A stretch of 10,990 nt of DNA from Anaerolineae bacterium (GCA_028284565.1 JANQRM010000115.1:1-10990); one strand, 5' to 3'; shown: positions 1 to 8,673, numbered from the stretch's first letter. Notes: generated by a model from the sequence alone, not told the origin. A program made the numbers and translations.

Positions 1-1845
1 CGCCGATATACGCACCGACATCGGCTTGTCATCGTCCCATACATCACGCAAAGCACGAAAAACTTCTAAAGGATAGCGACAGCGATTTTCGATTGACCCG
101 CCATATTCATCATCACGATGATTTGTTAAAGGTGAGATAAAACTACTCAACAGATAGCCATGCGCGCAATGTAATTCGAGCCATTCAAATCCGGCTTCAT
201 GCCCCCACTGTGCCGCCCGCACAAAGTCGGCTTTTACGGCATCCATATCATCGCGGGTCATCGCGCGCGGAGTTTGATTTTGTTCACCATAAGGAATAGC
301 GGAAGCCGCCATCAGTTCCCAATTGCCTTCAGGGAGTGGTTCGTCGGTGCCTTCCCAGCCAACACAAGTCGAACCTTTGGGACCGGCATGACCCAGTTGC
401 AATGCCATTTTTGCATCCGAGTTTTGATGCACATAGTCCACGATGCGCTTCCACCCAATCATATGTGCTTCCTCATACATACCCGCACAACCGGGGGTGA
501 TGCGTGCATCAGGAGCTGTACAGGTCATTTCAGTAAATATTAAGCCAGCACCACCATGTGCGCGACTGCCAAAGTGGATGAAGTGGAAATCATTGACGAG
601 ACCATCGACTGCCGAATACATCGCCATTGGGGAGACAACGACACGATTACATAAGGTCAACCCACGGACGGTAAAAGGTGTAAACATAGGCGGTAGAGGC
701 TTATCCGTCTTTGCAAACCACGCCTCGTAATTCTCTAGCCAGTATTGATCGCGCAGACGGAGATTTTCGTGTGATACTCGTTGACTCCGCGTTAGTAAAC
801 TATAGACAAATTGCTCGCCTTCAAATTGTGTATAGCGATCAACGTGTTCAAACCATTCGGTGCTATTCCTTGCCGCACTTTGAATTTTAATCACTTCCAA
901 TTTGCGAATGTCCTCATATTCTTGCAACGCGCTTGCTAAATCGTCGACATCGCAGATGACACGATTTAACGTAATAGCATCTTCCAGCGCAAGTTTTGTA
1001 CCTGATCCAATCGAAAAATGGGCGGTATGGGCGGCATCACCGAGTAAAAGTATATTGTTATGGATCCATTTTTCATTGATAACATGCTTGAAATTGATCC
1101 ATGGGTTGCTAATATGACTCATATTGCTAATGAGCGCATTCCCATCCAGATATTCACTGAACAGCTCCTCACAGAAGCCTATGGATTCCTCCGGTGACAT
1201 TTTTTCGATCCCAGCACGATGCCAATTATCCTGTGGGGTTTCGACTATCACGGTACTCATTTCATGATCAAATTGGTAGGCATGGAGTTGAAACCAGCCG
1301 GCATCTGTCTCTCTAAAGGCAAACGTAAACGCATCAAACTTTTGATAAGTTCCGAGCCAGATATATTTGCAATCGCGGATGGTAATGGTGGGGCAAAAGT
1401 ATTTGGCAAAATCAGAGCGAATCTGACTATTTACGCCATCTGCCGCGATGATTAAATCGGCATCTCCAAAATCGTCGAGGTTCGTGATATTGTGTTCAAA
1501 GTGAAGGTTGATACCCAGGTCTTTTGCGCGATCTTGTAAGATTGTCAGTAAACGCATCCGCCCAATTCCGCTAAAGCCATGTCCTCCAGAGCGGTAGGAA
1601 TTGCCTTTGAAGTGAACTTCGATATCATCCCAATGATAAAATGAACCCACTATCGCATCATGAGAGGCAGGATCAGCTTGAGCGAGGTTATCCATGGTTT
1701 GATCAGAGAAGACAACACCCCAGCCATAGGTGTCATCGGCGCGGTTACGTTCATAAACGTCAACTTGCCAACTGGAATGAGATTTTTTAAGCAAGATAGC
1801 GGCATATAACCCACCGGGACCACCACCTATACAAACAATTTTCAT
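1..1845 (-). CDS. Bifunctional FAD monooxygenase / Old Yellow Enzyme-type reductase, 2-aminobenzoyl-CoA monooxygenase/reductase or salicylyl-CoA 5-hydroxylase type (3' end cut by window edge)
   Basis: I translated this open frame by eye from the ATG at 1845: 615 codons run to base 1 without a stop. Residues 1 to about 375 are a PHBH-type FAD monooxygenase: a Rossmann start [16 protein letters not shown] (1-16), an ADGVNSQIR motif (160-168), and [17 protein letters not shown] (266-282), the ribityl/pyrophosphate-binding GD motif. From about residue 380 an Old Yellow Enzyme FMN barrel follows, with [12 protein letters not shown] (400-411), [10 protein letters not shown] (482-491), and [14 protein letters not shown] (559-572) followed by [10 protein letters not shown]. 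This fusion is known from 2-aminobenzoyl-CoA monooxygenase/reductase, which hydroxylates and then reduces the ring, and from salicylyl-CoA 5-hydroxylases. Relatives are usually about 770-790 residues, so roughly 160 are missing past the edge. AAAGGT lies 5 nt before the ATG. The adjacent aryl-CoA ligase supports a CoA-thioester substrate. Whether the ortho group is amino or hydroxyl cannot be read from the sequence. Confidence 0.88.
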   Translation of the reverse strand, partial: MKIVCIGGGPGGLYAAILLKKSHSSWQVDVYERNRADDTYGWGVVFSDQTMDNLAQADPASHDAIVGSFYHWDDIEVHFKGNSYRSGGHGFSGIGRMRLLTILQDRAKDLGINLHFEHNITNLDDFGDADLIIAADGVNSQIRSDFAKYFCPTITIRDCKYIWLGTYQKFDAFTFAFRETDAGWFQLHAYQFDHEMSTVIVETPQDNWHRAGIEKMSPEESIGFCEELFSEYLDGNALISNMSHISNPWINFKHVINEKWIHNNILLLGDAAHTAHFSIGSGTKLALEDAITLNRVICDVDDLASALQEYEDIRKLEVIKIQSAARNSTEWFEHVDRYTQFEGEQFVYSLLTRSQRVSHENLRLRDQYWLENYEAWFAKTDKPLPPMFTPFTVRGLTLCNRVVVSPMAMYSAVDGLVNDFHFIHFGSRAHGGAGLIFTEMTCTAPDARITPGCAGMYEEAHMIGWKRIVDYVHQNSDAKMALQLGHAGPKGSTCVGWEGTDEPLPEGNWELMAASAIPYGEQNQTPRAMTRDDMDAVKADFVRAAQWGHEAGFEWLELHCAHGYLLSSFISPLTNHRDDEYGGSIENRCRYPLEVFRALRDVWDDDKPMSVRISA

Positions 1846-1901
1846 CGTGTACCTTTAAACTTATTTTGTGTTTATTTTTTGACCGTTCAGGTTTAACATC
1901 T

Positions 1902-3473
1902 TCAATTTTTCTGCTTAATTTTAGTCAAAGAGTTACGGTCAATTTTACCAGATGTCGTTTTAGGAAGTGCGTCGATAAAAACAATCTCTCGCGGATATTT
2001 ATGTGGGGCAAGTTGTGACTTCACATACGTTTGTAGTTGTTCAACGAGTTGAACCTCTTCAAGTTGCCGTTTTGAAAGCACAATGAACGCACATGGCTGT
2101 GTCAGACCCTCCACTTGAACGCCGACAACCGCACTTTCTTGTACGGCTTCATGTTCTAGCAAGCATGATTCGATTTCGAGTGGCGAAATCCATATACCAC
2201 CGACTTTGAGCAGGTCATCTACGCGCCCCTCGAACCAATAATAACCTTCTTTATCTCGACGGAAAAGATCGCCCGTGTGGATAGTATCTCCAGAAAATGT
2301 CTTTTTGGATTTCTCATGCTCATTCCAGTACATGAGTGCTGTGCTTTCACCAGTGATCCAAAGTTCGCCCACTTCACCATCCACAACAGGTTGTCCTTTC
2401 TCATCGACGATCTCTGCTGTGTAGCCGGGAACAATTTGACCGAGACTCCCGACACGCCCACCGGAACCCGGACGAACCGATATATAAATGTGGTAGGCTT
2501 CGGATGAACCAATACCATTAATTGTTTCGACACCAAATGTATCCAACCAGCTTTGATGAATCGCAGGGGAGAGTGCTTCTCCAGCAGACGTGTTTAGACG
2601 CAAACTGCTAACATCATAGGTTGACGCTTCAGGATGGCTGATCATCGCATTCATCATCGTCGGCACATTGACCAAAATCGTTGGCTTATATTGTTCCACA
2701 AGAGCTAGCATTCGCTCTGCTGTTGAGCGTTGGGGAAAAATGATGCCACATGCCCCCACGCCATAGGCAAATAGGGTCACGAGGTCACGAGCATAGCCAA
2801 AGAATAGCTTTGGCACGGCGAGTATCCTGTCTGACTGTGTCATATTCAGCACTTGTTGAGCATAGCTCACGAAACTGATTACTGGATCATGCTGACAATG
2901 AACAGCCGCCTTCGGTTTGCCTGTACTACCTGTCGTAAATTTCCAGAGGGCGATATCATCTTTTGTCGTATCGGCTACCTGCAAATCAGTTGGTGCATCG
3001 GCGATAAGTCGGCTGAGGTTGACTTCATTTTCTTCTAATGAATTGGCTTCACCAACTACTAGAATCTTGCGTAAATGGGGGCATTGACTGGTAATGTCGC
3101 GGACTTTTTGCACATTCTCCCCGTCAACAATGATGACCTTTGCCCGACTATAATTCAAGTAATAGAGATAGTCGTGCGCTTGTAAGAAGGGATAGATTTC
3201 AGCAACAACGGCTCCGATTTTGACGACTGCATACCAAGACGCGACAAATTCTACGCTGTCATTGAGTGCTAACAAAACCCGGTCTTCCATCTCGACACCC
3301 AAAGAGAGAAGTCCATGACCAATACGATTGGTGAAATTGCAGATTGCTTGATAGGTATAGGTTATCTCCTCCACGATGAGTGCAGGCGATTCCGCCCGAC
3401 CTGCTTCCAAGTTGCTATCGAGAAAATAACTCGTTAGGTTGAATTGTCTTGGAATGTCGTGATAGGTTAACAT
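1902..3473 (-). CDS. Benzoate-CoA-ligase-like AMP-forming aryl-CoA ligase (candidate 2-aminobenzoate-CoA ligase)
   Basis: A complete 523-residue ANL-superfamily enzyme, which adenylates a carboxylic acid with ATP and transfers it to CoA. Core motifs are in order: phosphate loop TTGSTGKPK (180-188), SAGEAL (296-301), GIGSSE (320-325), TGD (400-402), hinge region GRVDDLLKVGG (416-426), and the catalytic lysine K510 in LPKTTSGK (503-510). The stretches PKLFFGYARDL (221-231) and the GIGSSE...HIYISVRPG region are typical of the benzoate/4-hydroxybenzoate-CoA ligase group rather than of fatty acyl-CoA ligases. Length is normal for that group. GAGG lies 6 nt before the ATG. The gene sits 30 nt after hyuB and 56 nt before the FAD/OYE enzyme that should use an aryl-CoA, so it probably supplies that substrate or an upstream acid thioester. 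Family assignment is firm; 2-aminobenzoate as substrate is inference from context, and an aryl-acetate or aroylacetate acid is possible. Confidence 0.88.
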   Translation of the reverse strand: MLTYHDIPRQFNLTSYFLDSNLEAGRAESPALIVEEITYTYQAICNFTNRIGHGLLSLGVEMEDRVLLALNDSVEFVASWYAVVKIGAVVAEIYPFLQAHDYLYYLNYSRAKVIIVDGENVQKVRDITSQCPHLRKILVVGEANSLEENEVNLSRLIADAPTDLQVADTTKDDIALWKFTTGSTGKPKAAVHCQHDPVISFVSYAQQVLNMTQSDRILAVPKLFFGYARDLVTLFAYGVGACGIIFPQRSTAERMLALVEQYKPTILVNVPTMMNAMISHPEASTYDVSSLRLNTSAGEALSPAIHQSWLDTFGVETINGIGSSEAYHIYISVRPGSGGRVGSLGQIVPGYTAEIVDEKGQPVVDGEVGELWITGESTALMYWNEHEKSKKTFSGDTIHTGDLFRRDKEGYYWFEGRVDDLLKVGGIWISPLEIESCLLEHEAVQESAVVGVQVEGLTQPCAFIVLSKRQLEEVQLVEQLQTYVKSQLAPHKYPREIVFIDALPKTTSGKIDRNSLTKIKQKN

Positions 3474-3503
3474 TTCCGACCTCGAATCATGCTATTCACT
3501 TGG

Positions 3504-5636
3504 CTATTCAAACCAATTCACAATACGGTCAACCAATGGAGGGTCGTCGTTTAAGGCGATGTCCGTGTCCAGTAAAGTCGCACAGTTTGGACAGAAAGCC
3601 TCAATGAGTACATAGCCATGACCCGAAGTACGCAGAGGTCCAGCTTTCGCTATATCAGATCTGTTTAATACAGCGTGATCCTTCCAATCGGCGTTGGCAG
3701 GAGCTACTTCATGACTACACCACGTACATTGTGTCGCGCCCGCATTCGTTTGTTGCAAGTATTCGTTTATCCGTTTTCCAGTGGATGTAATGACTTGTCG
3801 CTCATTTAGACTTGAAGCAATCGAGCGACCCACTCGTTCTTCACGAATCGCATGTCGTCTGGCAACTGTCGCTTCTTCATCAACTTCATCCTGTTTGATG
3901 ACAACGCCGTAAATATCGTGAGCAGACGCTTCTGAAACTAAACCTAACAGAATATCAGCCAGAACTTTCTGCGGGTTACGGTCAATCGGATCGCCATAAC
4001 CGCCACCACCCATAAAGCGGATATACTGAATATCCCCTTTTGGCAGATGCACCGATCCCCATTGAATCATTTCCGTTTGTGTGCCAGTGGTTGTGTCACG
4101 ACTATAGGGTAAATCATCTATATTCCCCTCGCGGAATGTTGCGTAACCCACATTACAACCCGGATAACCACCGAATATGCCGAGGCTCATGGGAGCTTGT
4201 GTTCCTTTGCCAAATAGCGTTAAGCCCATTGGCATCGGTCCGATTTCATTGGGGGTAAAGGCATATTCATGGCACACCCCACCGCGAAATTTACCGGGAC
4301 CGCCGGAATCTGGCACAGGTCGTCTGTAAAGATATAGCAAGGGCGTATTGAGTTCTTGGCTTTCTACATTCGCCCATCGGGAAACCACATTGGGGATTTC
4401 GCCGCCGATATCCTCGCCATCCTTCTGCGCTCGCGCACCACCAGAACCGCCAAAAGTGTCTGTCAACGGCGCGACAAAGAATTCACCTGAAGCAGTCAGC
4501 CCATGTGTTTCAATATGAGCATGGCTACCATGCCAGACGGCAGTTGCCCGATCTTTATATTTCTCGCTGGCTCCCATCATTTTGGAGAGTACAAGTGTGG
4601 ATAGGTTGTTTACAATTTGGATAACCCCAACTGTAGCGATAGAGATGGGCGCGGGGCGTTGGCAATTAACGACAGATGCTTCAGGAGCGACCATCTTAAT
4701 GGGACGTGTCACGCCATCATTCCACGTAACATCCCAGGCCAATAGGGGGAAGATTGGCGCAAACATCGCCCCCCACGAAGCCCAGTAACAACAGTTCACC
4801 CCGACAGCAGATTGTGGGCTAGAGCCAGTGAAATCATAGGTGAGCGTGTGATCCTGTTTGATCATCTCCAATTCGACGACCAGAGTCGAGCCATCATGCA
4901 AATCAACGTATTCTCGTCCTCGCCATGAGCCATCCGGCAGTTCGCGCAGGCGTTCCCGAATCAATTGTTCGGATTGTTCTATGAGTGCCTCAGAAACATC
5001 GTTGACTGTCTCAACACCATAATCAAGATAGAGCTTGTTCATGCGGTCTTTGGCGACGAAATTAGCGGCGAGCTGTGACTTCATATCGAGTTGGGTCATG
5101 CCGGGGTCGCGCACCATATTCAAGAAGGTTTCCACGACATCTTTACGTATGACCCCACGTTCAATGATTTTCAATCCCTTTGTTTGGAAGCCCTCATGAT
5201 AGGATTCGCTAGCATTGGGTGAAAAACCACCGGGGTCTATCGCGCCGATGTCAGTCACATGAACAAAATTCGCCACAAATCCAGTCAGTTCACCTTCAAA
5301 GAAAATCGGTGAAATAAGGTAAACATCTGGTGGATGTAAAGCGGCGGTATAGGAGTCGTTGAAAAAATAGACATCATCTTCAAATATCCCCGGATTTTCT
5401 GAGAAATTGGCGATGATATGCTTGACGGCTTGTGATGTGCTGGTCAGATGATGCAGGAAGCCTACGCCCCCAACCATGAGTCCGCCGTCACCCTTGCAGA
5501 GAGACACCATCATATCATGTCCCTCATTGGTGATAGGCGAGCCAGAAACATTTTCTAGAGCGATGATCGCTTCATTAATGACTTGCAATAATTTATGACG
5601 TATAATTTGGAAGGTTACTGGGTCTACTGTAGTCAT
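3504..5636 (-). CDS. HyuB/acetone-carboxylase-type subunit with C-terminal zinc-ribbon-like extension
   Basis: A 710-residue protein of the hydantoinase B/oxoprolinase/acetone carboxylase family. These proteins pair with a HyuA/AcxA-type subunit for ATP-dependent hydrolysis of cyclic amides or carboxylation of ketones. Family hallmarks are NDSY...HPPDV (93-105), HVTDIGAIDPGGFSPNASE (126-144, the usual HxxDIG...PG block), SGGARAQKDGEDIGG (398-412), PGKFRGG (447-453) and the glycine-rich GGGGYGDP (543-550), which normally marks the end of the HyuB core. About 150 further residues follow, ending in a CxxC...CxxC pair (Cys637, Cys640, Cys682, Cys685) that looks like a zinc ribbon and recalls the separate small subunit of acetone/acetophenone carboxylases. 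The ATG overlaps the hyuA stop codon (ATGA), with GAGGA 6 nt upstream, so the two subunits are probably translationally coupled. Substrate is unknown; the extension leans towards carboxylase-type enzymes but does not prove it. Confidence 0.9.
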   Translation of the reverse strand: MTTVDPVTFQIIRHKLLQVINEAIIALENVSGSPITNEGHDMMVSLCKGDGGLMVGGVGFLHHLTSTSQAVKHIIANFSENPGIFEDDVYFFNDSYTAALHPPDVYLISPIFFEGELTGFVANFVHVTDIGAIDPGGFSPNASESYHEGFQTKGLKIIERGVIRKDVVETFLNMVRDPGMTQLDMKSQLAANFVAKDRMNKLYLDYGVETVNDVSEALIEQSEQLIRERLRELPDGSWRGREYVDLHDGSTLVVELEMIKQDHTLTYDFTGSSPQSAVGVNCCYWASWGAMFAPIFPLLAWDVTWNDGVTRPIKMVAPEASVVNCQRPAPISIATVGVIQIVNNLSTLVLSKMMGASEKYKDRATAVWHGSHAHIETHGLTASGEFFVAPLTDTFGGSGGARAQKDGEDIGGEIPNVVSRWANVESQELNTPLLYLYRRPVPDSGGPGKFRGGVCHEYAFTPNEIGPMPMGLTLFGKGTQAPMSLGIFGGYPGCNVGYATFREGNIDDLPYSRDTTTGTQTEMIQWGSVHLPKGDIQYIRFMGGGGYGDPIDRNPQKVLADILLGLVSEASAHDIYGVVIKQDEVDEEATVARRHAIREERVGRSIASSLNERQVITSTGKRINEYLQQTNAGATQCTWCSHEVAPANADWKDHAVLNRSDIAKAGPLRTSGHGYVLIEAFCPNCATLLDTDIALNDDPPLVDRIVNWFE

Positions 5637-7741
5637 GAAATTTCCTCGCGGGATATAATCAAGTTCTTATATTTATCGACACGCGCTGTTTGGTCAGGGT
5701 TGGTGACAACCGTGGTGAAAGGTGTCCAGATGATTGCTGGACCGGGTACTTTATTTCCGGGGACTAGCTTATTGAAGTCGTAACCCTTAACGTCTTGAAA
5801 GGCTTGTGCTTGTTCAACCCATGCTTGACGTGTATCGACGACTGCGTGATTTGCCACCATATCGCCAACCTCGTACTCTGTTAGTTGAGGCGTTTTCACG
5901 ATTCCAGCACCCCGCACACGATAGCTAACCGATTCGATACCGGCTTCGCGGTAAGCTGAATCTTGACCATAACGACCTTCATATAGAGCTTCAAATCGTT
6001 CAATCGTATTTTCTATCAGTTCAGTTGTTATTGTTCCATCGTTCCCCATTGGGGTGGTCAAAATATGCACTTGCCGTCGATAGCGCATATCAATCGATAA
6101 CTCAATGCTGATGGTATTCTCATCAAAACCCTCTTGACGAAGTTGTTCTGTAACGCGCTCAGTGAGTTCATCGTAAATAGCCTGAAGCTGTCTAATGTCC
6201 CAAGGATCAGTCATCGGTTTGGTGATCTGATCTTCATGCACGATGTCAGAGGTCGTGAGTCCAAAAGCACCGTGAACGGATGCTGAGTGGGGGATGACTA
6301 TTTGTGCGACCCCTAATTCATATCCATAAGCCGCCACATGCATTCCGGCTGTTCCACCGAAGGAGAAAAGTGCAAACTGGCGGGGGTCAAGCCCACGCTG
6401 AATAGTGACTTTGTGGAGTAAGTCATAGATCATACTGTTTGCCAGTCGATAGATGGCTGATGCTGCCTCTGGCACGGGTTGACCTAATGGGTCGGCGACC
6501 TTTTTCTTAAATATTGCTTTTGCCTTGTCAACATTCAATGATTCCCGCCCACCGAGGAAATAATCGGGATTCAAATAGCCTAAGATAGCATCAACGTCCG
6601 TGACGGTGGGTTCTTCTCCGCCATTTTCGTAACAAACTGGACCGGGATACGATCCCGCACTTTTGGGTCCTACCTGCGGAATTCCGGTACGCTCGTCAAT
6701 GGATATGATACTGCCACCAGCCAGACCAAGCGAAACCACATCGAATTTAGGCATGGCATAGTGATAGCGTAGCACCATTGATTCTCGTTGGTATTCAATC
6801 ATGCCTTCTCGAACAATGCCCACCTTGAAGGTTGTGCCACCCATATCGGCGGCAATGATGTTTGTATGCCCTAGCATATTTCCTAGATGGCGCGACCCAA
6901 CTAGCCCTGCCACAGGTCCGGACTCAATCATCCCTACAGGAGAGGCTAATGCCTTCTCTGCGGGTAACAAGCCACCATAAGCCTGAGCCATCAATAAAGT
7001 TCCCTTAAACCCTTCATCATCCAGCTCCTCTTGCAGATTTGTAACATACTTTTTGACGACTGGACCTAGCCGACTGTTTAGCGCAACAGTTGAGGTCCGT
7101 TCGTATTCGCCGACAATGGGTGCGATTGCATGAGACAAGGTGAGAAAGGTATCTGGGCTTAGCTTGTTGATAATTTCACCAATGCGTTGTTCACTCTCTG
7201 GGTTAACAATTGCCCATAGGAGACACACGCCCAATGCTTCTACACCCACATCTAACAGGCTACGAACAGCATCTTCAATACCTGTTTCATCCGGTGTGTA
7301 GAGGATGCGTCCATTGGTATCCGTTCTTTCCTTAATACCACGAATAAGGGAAATGGGGACAATCGACGGCAACTTTTCCGTTTCAATCGGATTGCGTTTC
7401 TCGTCTTCGGTTAGCCCTGACCAACGTCCATAACCGCCTCGTGTCGAGAAAAGCGTCTGTTCAAAGCCACGAGTAGTTATTAGTCCGGCTTTAGCCAATG
7501 TTCCATCGACAACGGCATTTTCAGCGACTGTTGTGCTATGTAAGAATAGTTGCGTATTATGGAGCAAACTATCCAAGGATAAATCTCTATCATGTGCGGC
7601 TACCTTCAAAGAATCGAGGATACCCGTGGAAAAATCGGGAGGTGTAGAAAACGCCTTGCCCAGAGTGATTCCCCCAGTTTCATCCACGATAACACTATCC
7701 GTACAAGTGCCACCTATATCAACAGCTAAAACATATCGCAT
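5633..7741 (-). CDS. HyuA/acetone-carboxylase-type ATP-binding subunit (hydantoinase A/oxoprolinase family)
   Basis: A 702-residue HyuA-family subunit that binds ATP in an acetate/sugar kinase-like (ASKHA) fold and phosphorylates or activates the substrate for its HyuB partner. Visible are the phosphate-1 loop DIGGTCTD (8-15), HSTTVAENAVVDGTLAKAG (68-86), ESGPVAG (273-279), the phosphate-2 loop DMGGTTFKVG (299-308), GPKSAGSYPGPVCY (358-371) and an adenosine-side glycine motif FSFGGTAGMH (459-468). Length is normal for stand-alone HyuA. The frame also opens upstream with a GTG at 7747, but the strong AAGAAGGA lies only 1 nt from that codon and 7 nt from the ATG at 7741, so I chose the ATG. The phosphate-1 loop has Cys where hydantoinases usually have Phe (GGTFTD), and the adenosine motif reads GGTAGMH rather than the commoner GGAGPLH, suggesting a distinct subfamily. 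The end overlaps hyuB by 4 nt. ATP-dependent lactam hydrolysis and carboxylation both remain possible. Confidence 0.9.
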   Translation of the reverse strand: MRYVLAVDIGGTCTDSVIVDETGGITLGKAFSTPPDFSTGILDSLKVAAHDRDLSLDSLLHNTQLFLHSTTVAENAVVDGTLAKAGLITTRGFEQTLFSTRGGYGRWSGLTEDEKRNPIETEKLPSIVPISLIRGIKERTDTNGRILYTPDETGIEDAVRSLLDVGVEALGVCLLWAIVNPESEQRIGEIINKLSPDTFLTLSHAIAPIVGEYERTSTVALNSRLGPVVKKYVTNLQEELDDEGFKGTLLMAQAYGGLLPAEKALASPVGMIESGPVAGLVGSRHLGNMLGHTNIIAADMGGTTFKVGIVREGMIEYQRESMVLRYHYAMPKFDVVSLGLAGGSIISIDERTGIPQVGPKSAGSYPGPVCYENGGEEPTVTDVDAILGYLNPDYFLGGRESLNVDKAKAIFKKKVADPLGQPVPEAASAIYRLANSMIYDLLHKVTIQRGLDPRQFALFSFGGTAGMHVAAYGYELGVAQIVIPHSASVHGAFGLTTSDIVHEDQITKPMTDPWDIRQLQAIYDELTERVTEQLRQEGFDENTISIELSIDMRYRRQVHILTTPMGNDGTITTELIENTIERFEALYEGRYGQDSAYREAGIESVSYRVRGAGIVKTPQLTEYEVGDMVANHAVVDTRQAWVEQAQAFQDVKGYDFNKLVPGNKVPGPAIIWTPFTTVVTNPDQTARVDKYKNLIISREEIS
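5643..5647 (-). promoter_or_regulatory. Ribosome binding site of the hyuB-type gene, inside the hyuA 3' end
   Basis: The minus strand reads GAGGA, 6 nt before the ATG at 5636. The site lies within the last codons of hyuA, and the start codon shares bases with the hyuA stop (ATGA, 5633-5636). This arrangement fits coupled translation of two subunits needed in equal amounts. Confidence 0.7.
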
Positions 7742-7826
7742 ACTCACATCCTTCTTAAATTATAGTCTCAAACAAATGCGCTCGTTGCCGATTTTTTGGA
7801 TTACCCATATAACACACTTAATGCAC
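7742..7826. other. Longest non-coding gap in the cluster
   Basis: This 85-base gap separates the creatininase homologue from hyuA. Reading the minus strand, it is AT-rich towards hyuA and contains the hyuA ribosome binding site plus a TATAAT hexamer at 7759-7764. No good -35 box stands 16-18 nt before that hexamer, and I see no stable hairpin followed by a T run. A weak internal promoter is possible, but read-through from upstream seems at least as likely. Confidence 0.5.
7749..7756 (-). promoter_or_regulatory. Ribosome binding site of the hyuA-type gene
   Basis: On the minus strand this reads AAGAAGGA, the best Shine-Dalgarno match seen in the window. It stands 7 nt before the ATG at 7741 and only 1 nt before an in-frame GTG at 7747, so it decides for the ATG and gives a protein beginning MRYVLAVDIGG. 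Confidence 0.75.
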
Positions 7827-8657
7827 TTAGACTCGATTGTAGAAACCGGGCATATCTCGACCTCCCGTCCCATTCGCCAAGTCACGAATTAACTCAATGA
7901 GCATATCCGTCAATATTTCAAAGGACTGCTCGCCTTCCGTAGCTGTTGCCTGCGCAGGATCACCATTGTAAGCCTGCACCAACCCCATCTCGACAAAGTC
8001 CTTTTGACCTTGACCAATCACTTTGACCAGACTGATTGGCACGTCCGGGAGTTCAGACATCAACTGTTCATCAACCAATTCAGGATGATCGGCTAGTACC
8101 AGCGATGTTTCATAACGCCCTGCATGACACTCGCTCTTTTTGAATTCTTCAGTCAATCGTGTGGCACGTTCACGTCGGGTCAAGTCGAGATAGCCAACTA
8201 GAACGCCAGTCAATTCTTGTAGATCGTCGATACTTCGATGAAGCGTCTGCACATGCTCTGGCTCAAAGTGATTGTTGACGAGGATAATATAGCGAAAACC
8301 TTGTTCAATGAGTGAACGACAACTATCCACAATCATTGCTCTCAACGTATTTTCATTGACGTGAACCGTTCCCAAAAAGCGACCTGCGTAACGGGTCACT
8401 GCATAGTTAAGGCTTGGCAAAATCAGCGCACTGACATCCGGATCGTCTTTCAACTTCTGGACAGCACGCCGACACATTCCCTCCGAGATGAGGACATCTG
8501 TACTTAGGGGAGCGTGGGGACCGTGAGCTTCCGTTGCACCGACAGGGAAGAGGAGAACCGTCTTACGCTCAGATTGGAGACGAGTCTCAAGTTGACGATA
8601 CGAATGATTTGCAAAATATATGTTGTCGTCATTGTATTTGCCCGCTTTTGCAACCAT
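7827..8657 (-). CDS. Creatininase-family metal-dependent amidohydrolase
   Basis: With the ATG at 8657 the protein has 276 residues, close to the usual 240-270 of the family, which cleaves cyclic or linear amides with a two-metal centre (creatininase, the ArfB formamide hydrolase, MftE). The first metal motif is clear: PVGATEAHGPHAPLSTD (38-54), giving E43, H45 and D54. A second block, NNHFEPEH (128-135), offers H130 and E132; CHAGRYETS (177-185) supplies H178 and E183. The C-terminal YNGDPAQATATEGE (230-243) is also typical. The frame stays open up to an ATG at 8804, but that would overlap the dehydrogenase by over 130 nt and adds non-family sequence. The chosen ATG is 16 nt after the dehydrogenase stop, with GGTGA 5 nt upstream. 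Placed directly before hyuAB, it may act on an amide made or used in the same pathway. Its true substrate is unknown, and creatinine is unlikely given the neighbours. Confidence 0.87.
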   Translation of the reverse strand: MVAKAGKYNDDNIYFANHSYRQLETRLQSERKTVLLFPVGATEAHGPHAPLSTDVLISEGMCRRAVQKLKDDPDVSALILPSLNYAVTRYAGRFLGTVHVNENTLRAMIVDSCRSLIEQGFRYIILVNNHFEPEHVQTLHRSIDDLQELTGVLVGYLDLTRRERATRLTEEFKKSECHAGRYETSLVLADHPELVDEQLMSELPDVPISLVKVIGQGQKDFVEMGLVQAYNGDPAQATATEGEQSFEILTDMLIELIRDLANGTGGRDMPGFYNRV

Positions 8658-8673
8658 CACACTCACCCAATAC

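Noticed and set aside
199..730. Two overlapping plus-strand open frames (114 and 95 codons)
   Set aside because: They lie opposite the well-supported Old Yellow Enzyme domain on the minus strand, show no recognisable motif, and look like antisense shadows.
1846..1901. Possible terminator or attenuator between the aryl-CoA ligase and the FAD/OYE enzyme
   Set aside because: The sequence is AT-rich with short TTTAA-containing words, but they do not form a proper GC stem followed by a T run; read-through is the simpler view.
2219..2536. Minus-strand open frame of 105 codons
   Set aside because: It is a shifted frame inside the conserved C-terminal half of the aryl-CoA ligase, whose own frame carries the family motifs.
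7759..7764. Perfect TATAAT -10-like hexamer on the minus strand upstream of hyuA
   Set aside because: No acceptable -35 box at 16-18 nt spacing (about CAACGA), and a start about 7 nt downstream would leave an untranslated leader barely containing the ribosome binding site. Too weak to call a promoter.
7533..7892. Plus-strand open frame of 119 codons spanning the hyuA start and the intergenic gap
   Set aside because: It is antisense to the conserved N-terminus of HyuA and the C-terminus of the creatininase homologue, with no family features of its own.
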